Positions 1 to 8,316 of a stretch of DNA of 64,000 nt are shown here, piece after piece (positions within the stretch are counted from its first letter, which is position 1; each line of letters opens with the position of its first letter). The notes under the pieces are model-generated. The model saw only the letters and a list, made by a program, of their open reading frames with translations. It searched no databases and was not told where the DNA came from. Origin of the DNA: Haloarchaeobius sp. HME9146 (GTDB lineage Archaea > Halobacteriota > Halobacteria > Halobacteriales > Natrialbaceae); NCBI RefSeq assembly GCF_025399835.1, contig NZ_JAODVR010000001.1:992001-1056000 (forward strand). Reading direction: 5' to 3'. The position numbers were made by a program, and so were the translations under genes.

Positions 1-191
1 GAGCAGGTCGGCGGTCTCGTCGCTCACCAGCAACTCGTGTCGCGTGGTCGAGAGCGCGGCGAGTTGCTGGGAGCGCGCGGGTGTCCCCCGTCGGGCATCA
101 TCACCTGCTGGTCCCAGTTCAACAGCCCGGCGGCGTTCCCGATATTGGAGAGGCGGCGATACCGGTCGAGCAGGTCGTCGTATGCTGCCAT
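1..191 (-). CDS. M32 carboxypeptidase, N-terminal part (cut by window start)
   Basis: The reverse strand from an ATG at 191 reads about 63 codons without a stop and leaves the window. The translation contains LLNWDQQVMMPDGGTPARSQ, nearly the same as the N-terminus of the complete M32 carboxypeptidase at 1515-3029 (LNWDQEVMMPEEGTRARSQ). The visible part carries the conserved NWDQ.VMMP element but not the HExxH zinc site, which lies about 200 residues further on. It is a second M32 metallocarboxypeptidase (thermostable carboxypeptidase Taq type), which removes C-terminal residues from peptides in the cytosol. Whether the rest of the gene is intact cannot be judged here. Confidence 0.85.
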
Positions 192-253
192 ATCTCACAC
201 TGGGGCCGACGCGGTAATCAACGTCGGGGGTCAACCGCTGCGAGCAGGACGAC

Positions 254-1471
254 TCAGATGGGACGATACCACTCGACCGGGGCGTCCCGGTACGCCGTCG
301 GGGCCTCACCGACGTCCCACCCGAGCTCGGTCGTCTCGACGAAGGCGTAGGTCCGACCGTCGAGTGTGTAGGTGTCGCCCGTCGCCGAGTCGTCTCGCAG
401 CCCCACGGCCGCGTGACCGACCCCCTCAGCCGCGTTACCGTCGACGACCATCATCACCACGTCCAGATCGAACGGTGCAGTCGCCAGGAGGCCGGCCAGC
501 AACAACGACCGGTCCTCGCTGTCACCGCCGAGCTCGGTGACAGTTTGCGCGAGCGACTTCCGGTTGCTGTCGTAGCTCTCGGTCACCGATTTGGGGCCGT
601 TCGGCAGTGCCTGCACCACGTCGATGGCGTGGTTCACCAGCTCGCGGGGTGTGCTCGCGACGCCATCGGCAGACGCCTGCCCGACGATGCTCCGGGCGAG
701 CCGGGGGACGACGCCGTTGCGCACGGACGCCGAGACGAGTGACTGTGGGGCCAGTGTCTGGAAGGCGTAGTGCCCGGCCCGCAGGTAGGCTGACTTGGGG
801 ACCGAGAGCGCGATGCGGTGGTCCCCGACAGGGTACTCCACGCGGATTGCGCCCTCGACGCTGGTCCGGCGCGCGCCGCTGTCGTTCTCGACGTCGGCCA
901 GCTCTTCGGACGCCTGGGACCGGACCGCCGTGATACTGTCCGCGCTCACGAGGAACGGGTCCGTCTCGTGGAGGTGGACGGGCGCGGACTCCTCGGCGTC
1001 GCCACCAGGAAGCAACGCGACGGTGTAGTAGACGGTCCGGTGGTCCGGGGCCGCACGCGGGTCCAGCGGCACCGTCACGCCCGTCCGACCGTCGGCCGCG
1101 GGCTCGACGGTGACTCGCTTCTCGTCGTACACCTCGCCCGGCTCCGGCGCGGGGTATCCCTGTGCCCGGATTCGCAGCGTGAGCTCGTCGTCTGGGACCG
1201 TCTGCATGACGAGGCTGCTCGGGTCGACCAGGAACTGGAGCCCGCGCTGGTCGTACGCCCGGACGAACGAGCCACTGTCTGGCGGTTCGACACGCCGCTG
1301 GAGGTCACCCGGGTCGAGCGATGGTGCCTCAGGGTTAGCCGGTCGGGTCGTCCGCGTCGGGGTGACGCTGAACCGGTCGGGGCGATTCTGGATGGTCCCG
1401 CCACAGCCGGCGAGGAGGCTCACACCGCCGGTGACGCCGCTGAGGAATGCACGCCTGGAGGGCTGGGGCAT
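254..1471 (-). CDS. Tat-exported lipoprotein with a transglutaminase-like C-terminal domain
   Basis: This 405-residue protein starts MPQPSRRAFLSGVTGG, a twin-arginine signal followed by the lipobox LLAGC, so it is probably exported folded and lipid-anchored. A longer upstream reading lacks signal character, so I chose the ATG at 1471. The last 90 residues look like a transglutaminase-like (papain-fold) domain: GGDSEDRSLLLAGLL near 315, VGHAAVGL near 352 and YAFVETTELGW near 376. In active relatives the first motif reads GDCED, with a catalytic Cys; here that position is Ser, so the domain may be inactive or altered. It lies between two M32 carboxypeptidases. The substrate is unknown. Confidence 0.7.
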   Translation of the reverse strand: MPQPSRRAFLSGVTGGVSLLAGCGGTIQNRPDRFSVTPTRTTRPANPEAPSLDPGDLQRRVEPPDSGSFVRAYDQRGLQFLVDPSSLVMQTVPDDELTLRIRAQGYPAPEPGEVYDEKRVTVEPAADGRTGVTVPLDPRAAPDHRTVYYTVALLPGGDAEESAPVHLHETDPFLVSADSITAVRSQASEELADVENDSGARRTSVEGAIRVEYPVGDHRIALSVPKSAYLRAGHYAFQTLAPQSLVSASVRNGVVPRLARSIVGQASADGVASTPRELVNHAIDVVQALPNGPKSVTESYDSNRKSLAQTVTELGGDSEDRSLLLAGLLATAPFDLDVVMMVVDGNAAEGVGHAAVGLRDDSATGDTYTLDGRTYAFVETTELGWDVGEAPTAYRDAPVEWYRPI

Positions 1472-1514
1472 GCCCCTCAGTACTTGGAAGCTCCGCAAAA
1501 AGATTACGGGGAAG

Positions 1515-3029
1515 CTACAGGTCGTACAGCGCCCCGTACTTCGACTCGACGTAGTCGACGAAGTAGTCGGCCGTGAACTCCTCACCCGTGGCCTCGCGGA
1601 CGAGGTCGTCGGTCGTGTAGCGCTTGCCGTGGCGGTGAATCTTGTCCGTGAGCCAGGCGTGGAGCTCCTCGAAGTCGCCCTCGCGGACCTTCGATTCGAG
1701 GTCGTCGATGTCGTCCTCGGCGGCGTCGTAGAGCTGCGCCGCGAGGACCGACCCGAGCGAGTACGTCGAGAAGTAGCCGAAGGAGCCGTGGCTCCAGTGG
1801 ATGTCCTGCAGGCAGCCCTCCGCGTCGGTGTCGGGGCGGATGCCGAGGTACTGCTCGTACTTGTCGTTCCACGCTTCAGGGACGTCCTCGACGTCGAGGT
1901 CGCCCGAGATGAGTTCGCGCTCGATCTCGAAGCGGACCACGATGTGCATGTGGTAGGTGAGTTCGTCCGCCTCGACGCGGATGAGGTTGTCCTCCTTCAC
2001 CGTGTTCGCGGCCTCGTACACGTCACGCGGGGTGGCGTCCTCGAGCTGCGGGAAGCGCTCTTTCATCGCCGGCAGGAAGCGCTCCCAGAACGCCTCCGAG
2101 CGCCCGATGTGGTTCTCCCAGAGGCGGCTCTGGGACTCGTGGACGGTCAGGTCGCGGGCCTCGCCCAGCGGCGTCCCGTAGTGCTCGTCCGGCAGGCCGA
2201 GCGTGTAGCTGGCGTGGCCGAACTCGTGGATGGTCGAGGTGAGCGCGCCCAGCGGGTCCGCCGGGTTGAACCGCGTGGTCACGCGGGCGTCGAACTGCGT
2301 GCCGGTGGAGAACGGGTGCGGTGCCACGTCGAGGCGGCCGCGGTCCCAGTCGTAGCCGACGGTGTCGAGCACGTCACGGGCCAGTTCCTCCTGGGTGTCG
2401 GCGTCGAACTCGCCCTCGAACGGGGTGGCGAGTTCGACATCGGAGTCGCGGATGTCCTCGACGAGCGGGACGAGGTCCTCACGGAGCTGCGCCAGGGTCT
2501 CCTCGGCGGTATCGAGGCCGAGGTACGGCTCGTAGTCCTCGAACAGGACCTCGTAGGGGTCCTTGTCGGGGTCGATGTACTCGGCGTACTCCTTCTTCAG
2601 TTCGACCAGCTTCTCGAGGCTGGGGGCGAAGATGGAGAAGTCGTCCTCCGCCTTGGCCTTCTTCCACTTCGGGTGGGCCTCGGAGGTCGTCTCCGAAATC
2701 TCTTGGACGAGTTCGGTCGGGACGCGGGTCGCGCGCTCGTGCTTCCGGCGAATCTCGCGGACGACCGCCTCCTGCTCGGGGTCGAGGTCGGCGGCCTCGA
2801 GGTCGTCGAGGTAGCCGGCCATCTCGTCGCTGGTGAGCAGTTCGTGGCCGATAGCCGAGAGGGCAGAGAGCTGCTGGGAGCGGGCGCGTGTCCCCTCCTC
2901 GGGCATCATGACCTCCTGGTCCCAGTTCAGGACCTGCTGGGCGTACCCGACGTTCGAGAGGCGCTGGACCGTCGAGAGGAACTCCTCGTAGAGGTCCCCT
3001 GACTCTTCAGTGGCGGCTTCGGTTGCCAT
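1515..3029 (-). CDS. M32 family metallocarboxypeptidase
   Basis: This 504-residue cytosolic protein has the usual length of the family. The zinc site HEFGHASYTLGLPDEH is near residue 266 (HExxH), followed by the conserved HESQSRLWEN segment. The N-terminus carries VLNWDQEVMMPEEGTRARSQ, characteristic of the Taq carboxypeptidase family. The enzyme should remove single amino acids from peptide C-termini in protein turnover. The start ATG at 3029 gives an acidic N-terminal extension typical of haloarchaea. A second, partial paralogue lies at the left window edge. Confidence 0.96.
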   Translation of the reverse strand: MATEAATEESGDLYEEFLSTVQRLSNVGYAQQVLNWDQEVMMPEEGTRARSQQLSALSAIGHELLTSDEMAGYLDDLEAADLDPEQEAVVREIRRKHERATRVPTELVQEISETTSEAHPKWKKAKAEDDFSIFAPSLEKLVELKKEYAEYIDPDKDPYEVLFEDYEPYLGLDTAEETLAQLREDLVPLVEDIRDSDVELATPFEGEFDADTQEELARDVLDTVGYDWDRGRLDVAPHPFSTGTQFDARVTTRFNPADPLGALTSTIHEFGHASYTLGLPDEHYGTPLGEARDLTVHESQSRLWENHIGRSEAFWERFLPAMKERFPQLEDATPRDVYEAANTVKEDNLIRVEADELTYHMHIVVRFEIERELISGDLDVEDVPEAWNDKYEQYLGIRPDTDAEGCLQDIHWSHGSFGYFSTYSLGSVLAAQLYDAAEDDIDDLESKVREGDFEELHAWLTDKIHRHGKRYTTDDLVREATGEEFTADYFVDYVESKYGALYDL

Positions 3030-3424
3030 GTCGCGACAGTTTCGGTTCGAAACCCATCAATCTCGCGGTGTGGGTTACGTTCTCTGCCAGCAGAGACACA
3101 GTCCCCGGTGACGAGGTGTCAGACTGCCTCAGCGGTCGGTCACGGTCTCTCGACCGGTTCGGAGTGACCCCGCCAGTTGACGGTGGGTTTTGGCCGACTT
3201 TTACCCTCAGCTCCTCGAGCGTGAGTTTCCCCTAAAGTGGGGTCGTGCTGGGTGCTGGGTTAAAATCCATCGTCAAATCTCAACTCAAATATTTGGCTTA
3301 GTGTTGTAAGAACTGTCACTTTTCTTCCTTAAATCCAAGGCAGAATAGTACAATCAAAAACCATATGTATTGGCGGTAATCACCTCTGGAATGCATGACA
3401 AGAAAAATTTAGAAGCTATCGAAT
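3030..3424. other. Intergenic region, no gene seen
   Basis: This divergent 395-bp gap separates the M32 carboxypeptidase from the serine protease. The first half is GC-rich like the core genome and the second half (from about 3260) is AT-rich, which marks the entry into the lower-GC protease/lipoprotein pair. I see no RNA gene or plausible small coding sequence. Promoters for both neighbours must lie here. Confidence 0.6.
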
Positions 3425-4606
3425 ATGGGCCGAAGGCGGTTCATTAAATCGTTGTCTGGACTCGGAATATCTGGAATCACCCTCGAGTACCTTTCACAAG
3501 AGACTCTCGCGAAAACCGTCGGCGATCTGGACGACAACATCCCATACGTCGAACTCTTAGCCTTCAATAACCCGGAAGCGACAGTCGAAGACACAGATGC
3601 CCATGGTCGTGCGCCCGTATATCGGACGATTCCACGAGACAAGTGGGAGATTAATCAGTCTGCGCTTGATGGCGTCAGTAAGATTCGAAACCTCCTCAAA
3701 GCGGAGTTCAGAGGGCGAAAAGACCTAGGTGTCGAGATTCGTTCTGACGGTGACTCCGTCGCCAACCGAATCGTCGTCGTCTCTACGCAGTCGACCGAGG
3801 GGGACCGAACCCGAAGCGACCTTTCTCAGGTTCAGTCAGTCATACCCGACCGTGTAACGGGCGCTGTCGGAGAGGGCCACTCTGTGTATAGTAGAGAATT
3901 CCGGGTTGATTTCGAAACGGTCGAAGTCGAGCCTCAAGCCTTCTACGACAGTAACTACGACGGAAGTATCCCTGGTGGGTGTCAAATTGGAATCGCAGTA
4001 GATCTTGCAGATTACCCTGCCACGTCGACCTGTGGTGCGGAATTAAACAGGAATGGGAATCAGTTGATGGTGACTGCCGGCCACGTTATGGAGCCAGCCC
4101 AGGGTGAGAATAAGGTTCTCCAACCCAACGAGGGGGACCTCATCGGGGACCATGGGTGGCATAAAAACACCGACTACTTCGACGCCGGATACTCGTTCCA
4201 CGAAGACGGAATCTCTGCAGGTACAAAACTGGCGAACGACTATGGGGGGAGGAAATCTGAACCGATCGATGGTATCGTTACGTTCCTCGGTGTATACAAC
4301 CGGATGGGCGACGGGAAGTCACTGTATGTTCAGGGTCAAAGGACTGGATTACACTTTGTCGAGCCTCTCTCTGCTCGATTCGGCCCGGATGACTACGACG
4401 TCCAGTTCGTGACCAGTAAACCAGGAACGGAACGTGGCGATTCGGGTGCGCCACATTTCCTGAAACAGAACGGTAATGTCTACATCGCCGGTGTTCACGC
4501 TGGCGTGAAGACATCTGATAGGAAAGGGATAGCGACGTCCGCAGAGTACGTCGAAAAGGAGTTCGAATTCAAAATCCCACAGCAGAGTCGAGACACCATC
4601 AGTTAA
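3425..4606 (+). CDS. Tat-exported trypsin-like serine protease
   Basis: This 393-residue protein begins MGRRRFIKSLSGLGISGI, a twin-arginine signal. The region from about 185 to 380 has the layout of a chymotrypsin-fold protease: MVTAGHVM (His near 220), DYFDAGYSF (probable Asp near 253) and GTERGDSGAPHF (nucleophile Ser near 339). It is likely an extracellular or membrane-associated endopeptidase. The codon use and base composition are less GC-rich than the flanking genes, suggesting transfer or recent acquisition. A lipoprotein gene follows on the same strand after 76 bp. The substrate is unknown. Confidence 0.85.
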   Translation: MGRRRFIKSLSGLGISGITLEYLSQETLAKTVGDLDDNIPYVELLAFNNPEATVEDTDAHGRAPVYRTIPRDKWEINQSALDGVSKIRNLLKAEFRGRKDLGVEIRSDGDSVANRIVVVSTQSTEGDRTRSDLSQVQSVIPDRVTGAVGEGHSVYSREFRVDFETVEVEPQAFYDSNYDGSIPGGCQIGIAVDLADYPATSTCGAELNRNGNQLMVTAGHVMEPAQGENKVLQPNEGDLIGDHGWHKNTDYFDAGYSFHEDGISAGTKLANDYGGRKSEPIDGIVTFLGVYNRMGDGKSLYVQGQRTGLHFVEPLSARFGPDDYDVQFVTSKPGTERGDSGAPHFLKQNGNVYIAGVHAGVKTSDRKGIATSAEYVEKEFEFKIPQQSRDTIS

Positions 4607-4682
4607 TTGGTGTTTGTGAGACATACCGTCATTCGGAGGAAGCGCTCCACGACTAATCCCCGCAAATTTAGAAAACAACACT

Positions 4683-5345
4683 ATGAACCGACGATTGGTC
4701 CTCAAAGCCCTCGGATCAGCATCTTCAGTTGCACTCGCAGGCTGTCTATCGGATTCAGCCCCCACCTCGGATGGGACGACCAGTACCTCGACGACGGATT
4801 CAGGGTTCGATAGGGCACTCGACATCGCCGACGTTTCGATTCCGGATGACTCGCAGTTGGAGACGACTGTCGAGCTCGTATCCGATTCCGAGAAGTCACG
4901 CCCCCCAACCCTCCAGATAGCAGTCACAACGAACGTCGACCAGGAAGTCGAATTCGGCCCATACAGACCGTTCGGCTCTCCAACTGCAGCGGCCAGAAAC
5001 GGTGACGCTCAGCTCCTGCTCATCCCGGACCCACTGGACGTCGACGGCGGCCGATATTACGTTCCAGCAGACGGGAGTGAGGAGCACTTCGTCCCCGAAA
5101 CGCCCGCGGACGGGTGCTGGACTGCGACGACTACGGTCGAGGTGATCAACCAGGTCGCCGTCCAGGTCGACCTCGAAGCGGGAGATACCATCGAAACGTC
5201 GTATCGGCTATTGAACAGCCCTGGGAACCCATCGTGCTTCCCCGCCGGTCGCTACCGGGCGGCCGACACCCTTCGAACCAGTCCGAGTGGGGACGACGAC
5301 GAGTTAACGAGTCACGAGTGGGGTTTCACTATCGTCGTAGAGTAG
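4683..5345 (+). CDS. Haloarchaeal lipoprotein of unknown function
   Basis: This 220-residue protein begins MNRRLVLKALGSASSVALAGC, a Tat-type signal with lipobox. A short Ser/Thr linker then leads to a predicted beta-rich extracellular domain with several repeats of T.VEV and V.VDLE character. It has no catalytic motif that I recognise. It lies directly downstream of the serine protease in the same lower-GC segment and may be co-transcribed with it, so it could be an accessory or inhibitor of the protease (inference only). Confidence 0.75.
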   Translation: MNRRLVLKALGSASSVALAGCLSDSAPTSDGTTSTSTTDSGFDRALDIADVSIPDDSQLETTVELVSDSEKSRPPTLQIAVTTNVDQEVEFGPYRPFGSPTAAARNGDAQLLLIPDPLDVDGGRYYVPADGSEEHFVPETPADGCWTATTTVEVINQVAVQVDLEAGDTIETSYRLLNSPGNPSCFPAGRYRAADTLRTSPSGDDDELTSHEWGFTIVVE

Positions 5346-5389
5346 TCCCCCTCTCTCGCTCACCACCTCCTTCGAGGTTGACGCGCCGG

Positions 5390-6505
5390 CTAGCACCACC
5401 TCTCCGCTAACTCCAGATACGCCTCGTAACAGGTCTCCAGCACGGCCAGACTCACGCTCTCGTCGCGGGTGTGGGCCTCACCGGGTTCGCTGGGGCCACA
5501 GACGATGCACTCGGTTCCAGCCTGTGCGAGCCAGCCAGCGTCGGTCGCGTGGGGTTTGGTGACGTGCTGGCCCTGGCCAGACTGCACCTCTCGAACCGCT
5601 TCCAGCACCGCGTCGGCAAACTCATCGTCGTCGCAGCGCATCGGCGGGAGGTCCTGCACGACAGTCCACTCGACGTCCTCGAGTTCCTCGACGGATTCGA
5701 GGGCGGCGCGCTCGCCCGGGACGGTTCGCTCGTCGACGGTTATCTCGCAGGTCTCGGGGACGACGTTCCAGGCCGATCCACCGTCGATTTCGGTGACGAC
5801 GACGCTCCCCTCCAGCGTCTCTCCGGCGGCTTCGGTGGTCGGCCAGTCCAGGTTCTTGATGCGCTCGACGGCCTCGCAGCCGCGGTAGATGGCGTTCTCG
5901 CCCAGGTGGGGCTCGCTGGCGTGGGCGGCCGACCCGCGGGCCGTGACGGTGCTCCCGCGGCGGCCCTTGTGCGCCAGCGCCACGTCGACGATTCCTTCGG
6001 GAGAGTCGTACCCGGTCGAGCCCTCTGCGACGAGGGCGTGGTCCGGCGCGAATCCCTGCTCGATGGCGTACCGGGCCCCGACCCCGCCCACTTCCTCACC
6101 GACGAAGGAGGCGAACACGAGTTCGCAGTCGGGGTCCGCGTCGCGGAAGGCCAGCATGGCAGCCGCGACCGCACCCTTCATGTCCGCGCTCCCGCGGCCG
6201 TAGAGCCGGCCGTCCTCCTGATAGACGACGTAGTCGCCGCTAGCGTCGACCTGCGACTCGTCTGGGGGCACCACGTCGTGGTGGCCGACGAGGGCGAGGC
6301 TCCTCTCCCCGGAGCCCTTCCGGGCGATGACGTTGCCGCCGCGGGGTTCGCTGTCGGTCTCGTCGTGCTCGCCGGCGTCGTCCCTGGTGACGGTGGCGTC
6401 GGTGTGCTCGCGGAGCCAGCTCTCGATGAAATCCCCGACTTCGGCCTCGCCGTCGTGGCTCGGAATCGAGACGAGGTCGCGGGTGAGGGCGGTGAGTTCG
6501 TCCAT
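5390..6505 (-). CDS. M20 family metallopeptidase (ArgE/DapE type)
   Basis: This 371-residue cytosolic hydrolase starts at the ATG at 6505 (MDELTALTRDLVSIPS). Family motifs in order are ALVGHHDVVPP (first zinc His), YGRGSADMKGAVAA (bridging Asp), FASFVGEEVGG (catalytic Glu pair) and a C-terminal KPHATDAGWLAQ zinc-ligand segment. The family removes acyl or aminoacyl groups from amino acids or peptides using two zinc ions. ArgE, DapE and related deacylases cannot be told apart here, and the gene is not next to arginine or lysine biosynthesis genes. The long open frame continuing upstream is an antisense artefact of the neighbouring gene. Confidence 0.9.
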   Translation of the reverse strand: MDELTALTRDLVSIPSHDGEAEVGDFIESWLREHTDATVTRDDAGEHDETDSEPRGGNVIARKGSGERSLALVGHHDVVPPDESQVDASGDYVVYQEDGRLYGRGSADMKGAVAAAMLAFRDADPDCELVFASFVGEEVGGVGARYAIEQGFAPDHALVAEGSTGYDSPEGIVDVALAHKGRRGSTVTARGSAAHASEPHLGENAIYRGCEAVERIKNLDWPTTEAAGETLEGSVVVTEIDGGSAWNVVPETCEITVDERTVPGERAALESVEELEDVEWTVVQDLPPMRCDDDEFADAVLEAVREVQSGQGQHVTKPHATDAGWLAQAGTECIVCGPSEPGEAHTRDESVSLAVLETCYEAYLELAERWC

Positions 6506-6552
6506 GGCGGGGGCGACGGGCGTGGCAGGCAAGAAAGTTCGCGACAGGGAAC

Positions 6553-8184
6553 CTACGGGAACTGCTCGTACACCGGCGTCTCCTCGGTCTCTTCGCCCTC
6601 GGTCAGGCGGTGGACCGCCATCTCGACGCTGGCGACGTTCGCGGTCTGCTCCTCGCTCGCGGCCGCGACGGACTCCGCCTCGCTGGCTACCCGGTCCGCA
6701 GCCGAGGCGACCTGCTCGACCGAGGTCGCGAGCGTCTCGACGCCCTCGGCCTGCTGGTCCGCGGCGGCCGCCACGTCGTCCATCCCTGCAGCCGTGGCCC
6801 GCGCGGACTCGTGAATCTCGTCGAGGTGGGCGACCGTCTCGCGGACCTGCTCGGTCCCCACTTCGACCTGCTCGGCGGTCTCGTCGACGGTCTCGACCGT
6901 CTCGGTCGTCGCCTCGCGCACGCCCTCGACCGCCTCCTCTATCTCGTCGAGGTCGGCCTGGGCCTGCTCGGCGAAGGACTTCACCTCGGTCGCGATGACG
7001 CTCAGCGTGTCGCTGGTGGCGTCGGCCCGGGTCGCCTCGATGTTCGCGTTCGTCGCCAGGACCGACGTCCGCTCCGCGAGGGAATCGATGCGTTCGACCA
7101 CCTCGTCGATGTCGTCGGTCCGCTGTTCGAGGATGGCCGCGGCGTCCTCGACCTGTGCTGCTGCCTCCTCGATTGCAGCCAGCGAATCGAGTGCGCCGTC
7201 GGCCGCGTCGGCACCGTCCGCAGCCAGCGACTCGGTCCGTTCGCTCTCGGCGCGGACCTCGTCGGCCACGCTGGCGACCTCCTCGGCGGCCGCGCTCACC
7301 TCGTCCAGTTCGCCCGCCGTCGCCTGGATCTGGGCGGCCTGTCTCCCGGTCAGGTCGCTGATGGTCTGGGCGCTCTCCGAGACCGCGCTGGAGGCCTCGT
7401 GGAGCTCCTCGACCGGGCTCTGCACCTCCGATTCGACCTCGTGGGCGAGCTGTTCGCGACGTTCGATGGCGCGTTCGAGGCGCTGGCTGTAGGAGTCGAC
7501 GTAGGTGTCGGTCGCGACCTGCAGGTCGAGATTGATGATGCGCAACAGGGCGAGGACGTCCTGCATGCCGTCGTGGATGGCGTCTCGCACCGTCGCCTCG
7601 AACGACTCGTCGAGGCCGTCGGCCGCCTCGTCGCCGAAGCCGAGCGCGCCGACGAGCTTGCCGAGGCCACCCCCCGCGTCGTCGTCGCGTTCTTCTGCCC
7701 ACTGCTCGATGGCGTCGACCACCTGCCCCTGGACGCGGTCGTCGACCTCCGAGAGAATGAGGTCGTAGTAGACGCCGTACTGGCCGACGTAGTGCTTGAG
7801 GGGCATGTCCAGAATCTCGTGGAGCTTCCCGATGCGGGCCCGGTTCGCGAAGTACTGCTGGTCGTAGTCGCCGGTCGCCAGCGAGACGAGGTAGGCCCGC
7901 TGGGTCTGCTTGAGCAGCTCCACCCCCTTCGGGGAGCGCTCGATGACGGCGCGGGTCTGGTCGTACTGCAGGAGGTTCTCGTAGAAGTCGTCCGCGATGG
8001 CGTCCTGGTGCTCGCGCAGGAGCGGTTCGAGGTCGGCGAGTCGTCGCTCGTCCTCGCCGTCGAACCCGATGAACTCCTTGCGCCAGCGTACTTCGTCGGC
8101 GTCCAGTCCGATGTCCTCGACCAGTGCGGCGGCGTCGACGAATCGGTTCAGTCCACCCTGACCGAACTCCCGTTCCGGTTGCAT
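6553..8184 (-). CDS. hemAT: HemAT globin-coupled aerotaxis transducer
   Basis: This 543-residue soluble chemoreceptor has an N-terminal protoglobin domain (about 1-190) with LDMPLKHYVGQYGVYYDLI, containing the probable proximal heme His near 130. The C-terminal half is a long coiled methyl-accepting chemotaxis signalling domain whose hairpin tip (NIEATRADATSDTLSVIATE) is near 380. It has no membrane segment. HemAT binds oxygen through heme and signals to CheA/CheW to steer cells away from or towards oxygen. Its C-terminus approaches the M20 peptidase gene. No che genes lie nearby, which is normal for haloarchaeal transducers. Confidence 0.95.
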   Translation of the reverse strand: MQPEREFGQGGLNRFVDAAALVEDIGLDADEVRWRKEFIGFDGEDERRLADLEPLLREHQDAIADDFYENLLQYDQTRAVIERSPKGVELLKQTQRAYLVSLATGDYDQQYFANRARIGKLHEILDMPLKHYVGQYGVYYDLILSEVDDRVQGQVVDAIEQWAEERDDDAGGGLGKLVGALGFGDEAADGLDESFEATVRDAIHDGMQDVLALLRIINLDLQVATDTYVDSYSQRLERAIERREQLAHEVESEVQSPVEELHEASSAVSESAQTISDLTGRQAAQIQATAGELDEVSAAAEEVASVADEVRAESERTESLAADGADAADGALDSLAAIEEAAAQVEDAAAILEQRTDDIDEVVERIDSLAERTSVLATNANIEATRADATSDTLSVIATEVKSFAEQAQADLDEIEEAVEGVREATTETVETVDETAEQVEVGTEQVRETVAHLDEIHESARATAAGMDDVAAAADQQAEGVETLATSVEQVASAADRVASEAESVAAASEEQTANVASVEMAVHRLTEGEETEETPVYEQFP

Positions 8185-8316
8185 AGCTGACGAACGTGTT
8201 CGGGGAAACCTAAGCCCGCAGGGGGATTCTCACTCGGCTGGAATCTATGGCGGTGCCCGGATTCGCGGCGGACTCGCGTCCGTGCCCTTAAGAAGCGTGG
8301 CCTCCGAACACCGCAC

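Noticed and set aside
1110-3002. 630-codon plus-strand frame opposite the M32 enzyme
   Set aside because: Antisense to a confident HExxH carboxypeptidase; the protein is biased and featureless.
5390-7702. Long extension upstream of the M20 peptidase
   Set aside because: The upstream half lies in another frame of HemAT on the same strand, is Arg/Gly-rich and lacks motifs; the ATG at 6505 gives the normal family length.
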